Shown here one piece after another: positions 45,726 through 54,700 of a stretch of DNA of 64,000 nucleotides. Position numbers and translations under genes: made by a program. The stretch covers positions 1-64,000 of the forward strand of contig JBLXEY010000004.1 in assembly GCA_048262655.1 (NCBI GenBank). The letters run 5' to 3'. The DNA is from JABMNT01 sp048262655. Its GTDB lineage: Bacteria > Pseudomonadota > Alphaproteobacteria > Rhodospirillales > Casp-alpha2. The number at the start of each line of letters is the position of its first letter. Position 1 is the stretch's first letter. The notes under the pieces are model-generated. The model was not told where the DNA came from. It made no database searches and saw only the letters and a list, made by a program, of their open reading frames with translations.

Positions 45726-48700
45726 GTGCATGGATTTTGTTTGCCCCGCAGGGTTCGGGGGCCGTTCTTCAAAGCAGCATTATGCGTTCTTGTGATGAGC
45801 TTTGGCGTCTTGGGTACGGCTGTGCTTGGTGGTGAGGAGCGCCTGTCGTCAGTTACATCGAACACTCAGATCACTTTTGGGTATCCAATTGGAAGTGCGG
45901 GGAGTAAGGCGAATTATCTCTATCTTCCCGATAAGGACGGCGTATCACCGGCAAACGGTGAATACGAGATCGTTGCTCATAAAGTTTTCCATAATCGTAA
46001 AGAAGCTGCTGTGCAGCGGGTTGAAAAATTAGAACCGGGCGCGGGTGACGGCTGGGTTCAAAAAGGCTCGGGGTATTACTGGGCCCCCCGGCGGATGTCA
46101 GCAGGCCAGAAGCTCTCTACGAACGTCTCGCAAAGAAAGCCTGAGCACAATCCCGGCGTGATTAAATTATCCACGCTTCGGGGTATTCCAGCTCATGATA
46201 AACCTGCCCAGCTGAATGTTTCGTTCCGGACATTGAAGAACGATTCCCCGGTTCGTATCCGCGCAACAATTGATCTGCAAACCATCCGGGCCGACGGAAA
46301 GACAAAGCGGTATTCAATCAAGGCCGGGGTGCCTTCGGACAAAATTTTTTCTGACTCAAGATCCGAGGCGTGGCAACCCAAACAGGAAATAGTTCTCAAT
46401 TGGAATTCACTTAAACCTAAAGGTTTCTCTTACTTACTTAAACGGGAACTGGGGTTACCTGCTGATGAGGGTTGGGTGTTTGTGCGAGATCATGAAAATG
46501 TGGTTATGCAGCGGCGGCTAAACCTGAAGCTTGCAAATATATCGCATGTTGTTGTCCCCGTCGGACCGGGTTACGACAAAAAAATCCTTATTAATTTCCG
46601 AGTAAAGTCTCAAGACGGACAGGAAATGATGATTGATGGGAATAGTCTCGATCCAAAAACCCTCCGGACGAAAGATGGCCAGTATATTCAATATTCCTTT
46701 GACCGTTTTTTTGGGATGACGAAATTTACCTCTGCCACATCAGCGGTAACGGAGATTATAGCATTTGTCCGAAACGATACGGAAGCTGTACTGAGGGACC
46801 AACCACTCCATATGTTCAGATTCGGAAAACTGGCTTCTGAAGCCCTCTTCGTGAACCTGGAAACCCGCCAGTCCGATATCCCGAACAGCTATTTTGTTGA
46901 TCTCAAATCCGCTTGGAGCAGCCTCCCGGAAGAGGCAGAAATAAAAGATATTCGGTTCAGCATCAATCCGCAGGCTTCTAATGAGCAGATCGGTATTGCA
47001 GACATTAAAGCTAATCTGGTTTTTCAAAACGAGATCGAAGTGCCGAGTGTATTGTACCACATGCAGCAGGAAATGCTTAAAGCGTTCGATATGCCTTTGG
47101 TAAAGCATCGTAATCCCGTACACGACCCTGAAGGCGCCTGGCCCTGGATACAAGTCATCGAACAGATTGCCATAAAGGACCATTTGTACAGTCAAAAATA
47201 TGGGGTGCCAGTCGATGATATCTCCATATGGGACGTTCGTGAAAATCGCAGCACAACAGGAAAACAGATTGAGCTCCAAAAGGTGACCCTTAAAAACCCC
47301 GCCATATACCGGTTGGAAGTTTCTGATTTGCCTGAACAGACATCACGCCTGTGCGTCGATTATGACCTCGAACACGATATGACGGCAAAATTGGCTGCAT
47401 ATGACGAAAACAAGAGCCTTACTCAGATGTCAGAAACCCCCTGTGTTGACGTCCCATCTAGTGGCGTTGTTGATCTCATTGTTGGGGCAAATTCGGAAAA
47501 GTCGCGTGCGGGTCAAATAAATATTAACGGTGTAACGGTGAGTATTTCACCCTTCAAGAATATGCAAAAGAAACCGCATAAACTGGAATTGGCACAAGGC
47601 AAGCTTTCCGTAAGTAGCGTGCGTGAACCTCTGAAAGCGCTGGAAACTTCACATGGTGTCTTGTTTAACGGCAAAGAATTTGAAGTTGCCCTCGAAATAC
47701 CCGTTTCAGATCATGGCCGTCGAATTGCTGTGAAACTGGATGCCAGAATGCATACCGCAGGTGCAGATATTGAATGGTCTCTTTTAAACAGCAAACGTCA
47801 ATTTCCATGGCAGAAATTAGATTTGGGCCAGGAAGTCATTATCAACCAAAAAGCGAACGAACGCCTCCAAGTCCTGTATCGCGTGGTTTTCCCTGATGTG
47901 CCTGGAAAATGGACCTTAACAGGGGCGACCGTCGCAGGGTTGGTCGCAATCGATCCTTTATCGGCCTTCGGGCAAAAGTTTATTTCGCGTTTGGATTCTC
48001 AAATCGTAAGTCGGCTAACGCAACAAGCCGACACTAAAAGTAATGCTGGCCAACATCCCATTGATATTCCTGGCGCGTTCACTGGCAGACTCGTCGTTGA
48101 CTATGATCATATGGATCATGATGGCGGGGTAATTCATATTGTTTACGAACAGGACGGCGAAAGAAAAAACCATCGTGTTGTTTTGCGTGGAAGGCAGGGG
48201 AGTATTGCTGTCCCGCTCCGAAAAAGCTTTTCTGAAGAGGGCGGAGCAAAACGTATTCTGTTTTGGGAATTTGTAGATAAGCAGGGTGAAAGCCACAAAA
48301 CGCGGGACTGGAATGCTGTGAAGGTTCGGCTTCGCGGTCAAACCGAGATGTTATTTGGGCGATATCTGGATTCGGTTCCGATGATTGCAACAAGCAATGA
48401 CCCGCAGTTGATCCGAAGGACCGTTGACTGGAAAAAAGCCCTTTCAAATGATTTGTCGGGGAAGGGAACGGTTATTGGTCAGGTAAGTATTGGCCGCAGT
48501 GGAACGCAGATCAACAAAGACGCGCTTCGTCAGGATCGCTTGTTAGATGGGAAGGGTCTGGTAATAAATGAACATCCAGAATTTTGGAAACTGGAAAAAG
48601 TTTTGCTTCGTAGCGAGACGCCCATCGACTATCAAAAGCTCCTCCAAGTGAAAAGCCAATCACCGATAACGGATACGCTTTCGCCGTCTCCGGCCCGTTC

Positions 48701-49256
48701 AAGCGACCACCTAAAGGTCATTGTCGGAGCGCTGATGATACTGCTGTTGGGAGCGCTATGGGCGGTAAAATCACGGTTGAAGTATTACGCCCCCGAGAAG
48801 ATACAGAAGGCAATGAGTAAACTGAGCGCGCTTCATAGCGAATATCGCCTAACTACGGGAATGGTTTGGGGCGGGGTTGCGATGCTATTTGTATACGCGC
48901 GTCTTGGTGCCGCGATTGGTCCTTATGAAGATTATCTGATAACAATTGGGTATTTTTGCGCAGCACTGTCGTGGATGCAAATAAGCCGTGTCGTATTGAA
49001 TTTGGTCGAAAGGTTTTATCCGTCCCTACCAAAATGGCGGGCTTCTCATAGGGCAGGAGAAACCTATTTTGCGCTTGTATTGTTTGTCGCATTTTTAGCT
49101 TTGTTGGTCTCCATGCCAATGATCCCGCAGAAGCTGATTGGGCCGTTTTCAACGTTAGCGTGGTTTTTGATTTTAATTGCGGTCATTCAAGAGCTCACAG
49201 GATTTCTCACTGCCAAGTCTGATGCCGGTTTACCCTCTAATGAGACTTCAGCATAA
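45726..49256 (+). CDS. Large envelope protein of unknown family, C-terminal membrane anchor
   Basis: A 1176-residue protein that I do not recognise. It has an N-terminal signal or anchor (KAALCVLVMSFGVLGTAVLG), then nearly 950 residues of beta-rich extracytoplasmic sequence with no cysteine-rich or repeat pattern. At least two jelly-roll-like segments can be suspected (RLCVDYDLEHDMTAKLAAYD and GAFTGRLVVDYDHMDHDGGV). About five membrane helices follow from residue 1000 (HLKVIVGALMILLLGALWAV to the end). The start is a GTG at 45726; the nearby ATG at 45730 is out of frame. Its stop overlaps the start of the GT-C gene (TAATG). It may be a polysaccharide-binding or assembly partner of that enzyme. 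Confidence 0.7.
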   Translation: MHGFCLPRRVRGPFFKAALCVLVMSFGVLGTAVLGGEERLSSVTSNTQITFGYPIGSAGSKANYLYLPDKDGVSPANGEYEIVAHKVFHNRKEAAVQRVEKLEPGAGDGWVQKGSGYYWAPRRMSAGQKLSTNVSQRKPEHNPGVIKLSTLRGIPAHDKPAQLNVSFRTLKNDSPVRIRATIDLQTIRADGKTKRYSIKAGVPSDKIFSDSRSEAWQPKQEIVLNWNSLKPKGFSYLLKRELGLPADEGWVFVRDHENVVMQRRLNLKLANISHVVVPVGPGYDKKILINFRVKSQDGQEMMIDGNSLDPKTLRTKDGQYIQYSFDRFFGMTKFTSATSAVTEIIAFVRNDTEAVLRDQPLHMFRFGKLASEALFVNLETRQSDIPNSYFVDLKSAWSSLPEEAEIKDIRFSINPQASNEQIGIADIKANLVFQNEIEVPSVLYHMQQEMLKAFDMPLVKHRNPVHDPEGAWPWIQVIEQIAIKDHLYSQKYGVPVDDISIWDVRENRSTTGKQIELQKVTLKNPAIYRLEVSDLPEQTSRLCVDYDLEHDMTAKLAAYDENKSLTQMSETPCVDVPSSGVVDLIVGANSEKSRAGQININGVTVSISPFKNMQKKPHKLELAQGKLSVSSVREPLKALETSHGVLFNGKEFEVALEIPVSDHGRRIAVKLDARMHTAGADIEWSLLNSKRQFPWQKLDLGQEVIINQKANERLQVLYRVVFPDVPGKWTLTGATVAGLVAIDPLSAFGQKFISRLDSQIVSRLTQQADTKSNAGQHPIDIPGAFTGRLVVDYDHMDHDGGVIHIVYEQDGERKNHRVVLRGRQGSIAVPLRKSFSEEGGAKRILFWEFVDKQGESHKTRDWNAVKVRLRGQTEMLFGRYLDSVPMIATSNDPQLIRRTVDWKKALSNDLSGKGTVIGQVSIGRSGTQINKDALRQDRLLDGKGLVINEHPEFWKLEKVLLRSETPIDYQKLLQVKSQSPITDTLSPSPARSSDHLKVIVGALMILLLGALWAVKSRLKYYAPEKIQKAMSKLSALHSEYRLTTGMVWGGVAMLFVYARLGAAIGPYEDYLITIGYFCAALSWMQISRVVLNLVERFYPSLPKWRASHRAGETYFALVLFVAFLALLVSMPMIPQKLIGPFSTLAWFLILIAVIQELTGFLTAKSDAGLPSNETSA

Positions 49257-51697
49257 TGCGCTTTGTATCTCGGCAATCCCTGATTGACTATTGGCCGGCC
49301 TTCGCGTTTCTCCTCATCGCGATCGTTTTCTATTACGCGAACTACCAGCCGGGGATGATGGTTCTCCGTGGCGATACGGGCTACCCCCTGAACCCGGAAC
49401 TCTTTTTGGAGCGGCACCTGTCCGCATGGTGGTCTGCCTATATGAACGGGCAACCAGCGGGCCATGCCTATAGTTTCGCGTTTCCATTAGCTGTGATCAT
49501 CTTGTTCTTAACGCATCTGTTTGGCGCTGAAGCTGGTCAGTTCGTTCTTATGGCCAGTATGTATACGGGTGCGGGTGTTTTCGTTTACGCGTTTCTAATG
49601 AAAATTAATTCGGCCAACAAAAGCTCCGCCTTTATTGGGGCAATGCTTTACATGTGTAACCCGTTTATCATCGCTGAATGGGCCGTTCCAAACCTTTGGT
49701 TCTTTACACTGTATATGGCATTTCCTGCATTTGCACTTTGCGCTTACATCGTGAATAAGCAGCCGCTTCGCGGTCTGGCGACAATCAGCATCGTCTCAAT
49801 TCTGTTTGCTTCAGGTTATGCGAATACGCCGCTCTTTTTTGCCCTCATGGGGACAACAGTTCTGATGCAGGTTTTTTGTGTCCTGAGAACAGATGGAACC
49901 ATGATGCGCGCGATCCTGTTATCCGTTGCCACCGTTGCAACAATCTTGATCGCTAATTTTTGGTGGTTAGGTTTAGCATTTCTTTTTAAAGAAGAGGGTG
50001 CCACCCTTCTAAAAGGGACAATGGATGTCGGTTTATGGCTCAGTGAAGCATCGAGACGCGCAGATGTTGTTAATCTGCTTTTTCTGACTTTTAGCCCGAA
50101 TATCGCAGGCGGCTCTACCGACTATACCAAACTGATTACCTCGCCACTGGTTTTGTGGAGCATGTCGATCATACCCCTATCGATTTTTGGGATTTTGATG
50201 AACAGATCACGGAACCGACAAACCATCCTCCTTTTCGTGATGTTCGTATTCATTGGGTTTTTAACGAAGGGAAGCCAACCGCCTTTTGGGGATTTGTATC
50301 ATTGGGCGATGAATAACATTCCATTGTTTGTTGTCATGAAAACACCATCAGAAAAATTTGGTGTCGCCTTCCTCCTAATCTGTGCGTTGCTGATTGGCAG
50401 TCAACGGCTCCCGCGCTGGTATGCAATAGGGTTCTCGATCTTTCTAATTGCCATATCCTACCCCGTATGGAGCGGAAAGTTGATTGCTGACATTCACATT
50501 AATCACCAAACCGTTTTAAAAGGCTATCAGCAGGTTCCAGACAATTATTTGCAAGCTGCTGATTATATAAATGGTGATGGTACTGAGGGCAGAACATTGT
50601 TGTTGCCTGCGACAACAAATTATATGTCGAGCTATAAATCAAATCAGTTTAGAGGATTGGATTGGATGCGCTCACTGGTGAAGACACCTGTGATAGAGGG
50701 CTTTGATACCGGCAAAGATAACCTTGGCGCTATATACGAAAATCTTGGCGATCCCTTACGACTGGAATATGTACTTGGCCTGTATAATGTTCGCTGGATC
50801 GTGATCAATCGGGACGTAGATATTCAAGCTTATGGGTTTAATCACAGGCAGACGACGGATCAAATTCTTGAAGCGTTTAAAGGGTATGAGTTTCTTGAAA
50901 AGAAATCCAACTTTGGCCCGTTACAGTTATACGTCTTTAAAGGCGCGGAAAGTCAGGTACATCCAGACAGGCATGTTTCCTTACCGCCCGTTTATCTTGC
51001 TAATAAAATTGCGCTATATAAGGACTTAGGCCCTTCGCCATCGCTCTTTAATCATGACTATTACCAAACTCCACTGGAGCAGGTCTATTGGACAGGACAC
51101 GAGCCAACGGATGTTTTTATAGCGGGGCCATCAGCGAACGCGCTTTCCGCAAGGCAGCTGATGTCGTTGAATGAAGGAAAGACACAAGCGAGAGGCGGCA
51201 CGACGGTGCATTATCGCAGGCTGTCTCCATCGCGTATGGAGATACGGGTCGAGAATCTCGAGCAGACAAAAGCCATTATCTTTTCAGAAGCCTTTCACCG
51301 GCACTGGAAAGTGTACCCCATGCCCTGGCAAAAAGTCGGCACCCCGTCGGGCACACAGAACTTGCGATACGGCTCTGCCCCGATTCTTTTATCAGAAGCA
51401 AAGCCGACGTTCCATGCGGAATGGGGCAGAGAGCCATTGGACGAAAGCAGTCATTTCACCGCCAACGGATATGCGAACGGGTGGATTTTGAACCCGGAAT
51501 TGATCCGCAGGAATTGGCCGGATTCCCTATCGAATGACAACAGCATCAGATTTATCGCCGAATTTCAGCAACGGCGCATTTTGATTGCGGCTTCACTAAT
51601 CTCCGGTATTTATATCGTTCTTTGCTTATTGTATCTTAGTTTCTGTATGTGGCAGTCGGCATGGCAAAAAAATAGAAAGGTGCCCGCATCTTCGTAA
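49256..51697 (+). CDS. GT-C membrane glycosyltransferase, AftD/YfhO-like
   Basis: An 813-residue polytopic protein. Its first periplasmic loop carries an Asp-containing motif (LRGDTGYPLNPELFLERHLS) followed by GQPAGHAYSFAFPLAVIILF. This resembles the N-terminal part of AftD-type arabinofuranosyltransferases (DUF3367) and other GT-C enzymes that use polyprenyl-phospho-sugars. About 12 spans reach residue 415, then a soluble beta-rich extracytoplasmic domain (about 420-780) and a final membrane helix. It is translationally coupled to the 1176-residue protein gene. The exact sugar is unknown; a GtrB-like enzyme in this locus could supply a lipid-linked donor. Confidence 0.65.
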   Translation: MRFVSRQSLIDYWPAFAFLLIAIVFYYANYQPGMMVLRGDTGYPLNPELFLERHLSAWWSAYMNGQPAGHAYSFAFPLAVIILFLTHLFGAEAGQFVLMASMYTGAGVFVYAFLMKINSANKSSAFIGAMLYMCNPFIIAEWAVPNLWFFTLYMAFPAFALCAYIVNKQPLRGLATISIVSILFASGYANTPLFFALMGTTVLMQVFCVLRTDGTMMRAILLSVATVATILIANFWWLGLAFLFKEEGATLLKGTMDVGLWLSEASRRADVVNLLFLTFSPNIAGGSTDYTKLITSPLVLWSMSIIPLSIFGILMNRSRNRQTILLFVMFVFIGFLTKGSQPPFGDLYHWAMNNIPLFVVMKTPSEKFGVAFLLICALLIGSQRLPRWYAIGFSIFLIAISYPVWSGKLIADIHINHQTVLKGYQQVPDNYLQAADYINGDGTEGRTLLLPATTNYMSSYKSNQFRGLDWMRSLVKTPVIEGFDTGKDNLGAIYENLGDPLRLEYVLGLYNVRWIVINRDVDIQAYGFNHRQTTDQILEAFKGYEFLEKKSNFGPLQLYVFKGAESQVHPDRHVSLPPVYLANKIALYKDLGPSPSLFNHDYYQTPLEQVYWTGHEPTDVFIAGPSANALSARQLMSLNEGKTQARGGTTVHYRRLSPSRMEIRVENLEQTKAIIFSEAFHRHWKVYPMPWQKVGTPSGTQNLRYGSAPILLSEAKPTFHAEWGREPLDESSHFTANGYANGWILNPELIRRNWPDSLSNDNSIRFIAEFQQRRILIAASLISGIYIVLCLLYLSFCMWQSAWQKNRKVPASS

Positions 51698-51721
51698 GTT
51701 GGAATGAGATTGTTTCTCTGA

Positions 51722-51741
51722 GCGCATCAGGGATGATGCGC
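51722..51741 (+). promoter_or_regulatory. Hairpin just upstream of the cotH-like gene
   Basis: GCGCATCA (51722-51729) pairs perfectly with TGATGCGC (51734-51741) around a GGGA tetraloop of the GNRA type. The likely ribosome site AGGA follows at once, and the ATG is at 51753. With no T-run it is not a terminator; it could stabilise the mRNA, mark a processing site or limit translation. Confidence 0.55.
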
Positions 51742-51752
51742 AGGATCATGTA

Positions 51753-54700
51753 ATGCTGAATGTAGGGAATATAAAAAGACCACGACGATTAGGTTACGTG
51801 TTTCTCGTCGCGTTTATGCTGTGCGCGACTTTTCTTTCTTTGACAGCGTCCAACTTTATAGACGTCTTGCGACCATATCTTCTGAGCAGTAATATTCTTG
51901 AAAATGGTTCTTTTGAAGACGGCTTGAAATTTTGGCGGCTGGATAGAAAAAAAGTAATTACCCCTGAATGGGGCGCGCGGGCGGCGGCTCGTTTCGATTA
52001 TGATCCGGCCCTGTTTGACGCGCCGTTTGAGTTTGAATATTTCCCCGAATCTATTCCCATTGATGTCGCGGCTAATCAGTTGGCCAAAGCACTGCTTGCA
52101 TTTGAAATTTTTAATCGAAACGGCAAACAACTTGGCAAACTGACTTATGTCCTATCCGGCGAGGAAGATTATTGGAGTTATCAAAATCAGTTGGTGTCGG
52201 GTATCCCATTCCTTGTTACACGGAAACGGACTGAAGTTGGAAAATGGAATAAAATCCGGATTGAATCGCCTTTGAAAGATTACAACGCACTGGCAGTTAA
52301 GATTAATTCCGCCCCTATAAAAGTTGAAGATGTTGGTGGGGTCGGCTTTCGCCTTGAGAAATGGACATCTACCGGGACGGATAACATCGAAGTCGTATTT
52401 CGAAATTTACCGGACACGCTCCATGCGGCCTGGCTCGGCGAGAGTCAGGACTGCCTTTCCAAAACAAGAACCGTAGACTGTATCAAAGCGTCACGAACTC
52501 AAGCGAGTATCGGCAAAAACTTTCTGCGCTTTGAAGGGAACAGGGCGCTTGCCGCGAGATCAACCCAACTTCAGCTCAAAGAGGGAGCTTGGTATCTCCT
52601 TTCTGCGGATGTAAGAAGCGAAGAAGGCGTTATCGCACCCGCGATTTCAGCTGAAACGTGCGATGGACAAAGAATCACTTCACGGAAAACTGATCTCAAT
52701 GGCGCGCAAATTGGCTGGGTTCACACAATGGCTGTGTTCAGAGCGACAAGTGACTGTCTTGCGATTGTTCTGGATCGCTCTTGGCCACAAAAGTCAAAAC
52801 TCTATTACGTGAACCACTATGACAATATTCGATTAAAACAAATCAAAGCTTCGGCTCTGATGAACGAGGCGGTAGCGGTTTCTCTGGTCGGGTGGAGTTT
52901 GAACATAGAGCCTAACAAAGATAATTTATTTCCGTTATCACCACTGCCATTGGACGTATACGCAGATCAGGATTTTGTTGATCAATTAGCAAGGGACATA
53001 GATGATACGGGTTTGCATTCTCTGAACTTGGAATTGGATGAAGCGGAGTTTTGGCATGCCGCCACATCGAATGCAGATGGGAATCCCGCTCCCTATTATC
53101 AACACGCGTTTGCAAGCGGCGGCTATAAAACGATGTTTCCTGCTGTCTTGGAAGCGGATGGGAAGAAACAGTCGATCCGAATTAAAACCCGTGGCGTTGG
53201 CGATTTCCATCGGGCAGCTCGAAATAAATCCTATCGTATTAATTTTTCAAAAAACAACCGTATTGATCTATTAAGACCCTGCACCAGGGGATATGTTTCC
53301 GAAGCTTTTTCCGCGTCGTTGGCGCGCGATTTGGGGCTCTTCACAATAAAAAATGATTTTGTGTTTCTATCAATAAATGGAAAGCCGATAGGTGTGAGCT
53401 ATCGGATTTCGCGTGGTAAAGAAAATTTTGAACGAAACAAAAAACCTGAAGGATATTTGATCACACTTCGCGATTTTGCTGATTATATACAAGTGAAAAA
53501 TCTTGAAAACTGGCGAGCAATGGCCAAGCCATCGGACAAAAACTTTAGGGTCCGTTACCCCCATGAAGACCTAGTCGCTCAGACTCTACAATTTGCGATT
53601 AATGCTGATGCCGAAAAACTGGAGCATCTTCTGGATGTAAATAAACTGGTACTTTGGGATGCCCATTCCCGTTTACTTGAAAGTAACCATCAGGATTATT
53701 TTCATAATGCATTATTCTATTGGGATACGGTTCGCGGAATGATGGAGTATGTGCCGTGGGATACGGGAATGGCGGACGTGATTAGGCCTGAAGACCCAAC
53801 CCGGCACTACGGTTCTTCAACGCGCTTTCTTGACCATGCCAATCCATTGGCCGATCACTTTTTGAAAAAAATAAATTGGTTTAATTATAGAAATAGAATT
53901 TTGCATGCCGTCGTTAGCCAGCCGGGACAGATCGAAAGGCTTTTGGCGACATATGATCAAATCGCTGAAGGTGCGATGCGCGGGATTGAAAAATCAACGA
54001 ATTTTTTGTGCGATCACGGGACGTCGACTTATTATCCGGTCATTCCTGTTTCCGAAATTAAGCAGAAAATAAATTCAAACCGAAGGGCTCTGGAAGTGCG
54101 TGCCGAACGTTTGAATGTTTATCTGTCGGCAAAAAATACATACAAAGCACAATACAAAAAGTCGTTGGTACAAAATAGCGATTCGGGCCGTCGGCAACAG
54201 TGGGCACGATATGATTTCAATGTTGTGCCGGAGCAGAATGACTATATTGCATCTACGGAAATTCTGGGGCTGGAAGTTAATCCACTCTTCTTGAAAAGGG
54301 GCGGGTCCATTGAAATCAATGGCCGGAAGGCCGCGATAACAACTTACAACAATAAACATATCATTCCGATTAATCAGTTGTTGGCGTCAAAAGCCTATAT
54401 GGATTACTGCAGCCAACACTTGTGGCGTATGGAGTACGATCTGGCGAAGAAAAACCTGGCGGCAGACCCTAAGGGGATGGCTTTGTTGACAGAAAACTTG
54501 GAACCCGGCGCCATCAAGTTCGGCAATCCCCCATTTTTTACGCTGAAGGAAGCAAAGTGGAAGAAAGAGCCTTACCGCACGCAATGGATTGATTTGCTTC
54601 GCAAGGCAAAGGTGATAAACGCTCCATCGCAATTTACCTTTTCGGCAATCCTGCCGGCTAATGTAAGTTTTGTTCCAGAGGACAACCTTCAAGTTGTCCT

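Noticed and set aside
46740..47279. 179-codon minus-strand open frame within the 1176-residue protein gene
   Set aside because: Antisense to a well-supported coding frame, with no domain, no ribosome site and a low-complexity aromatic/cysteine composition typical of shadow frames.
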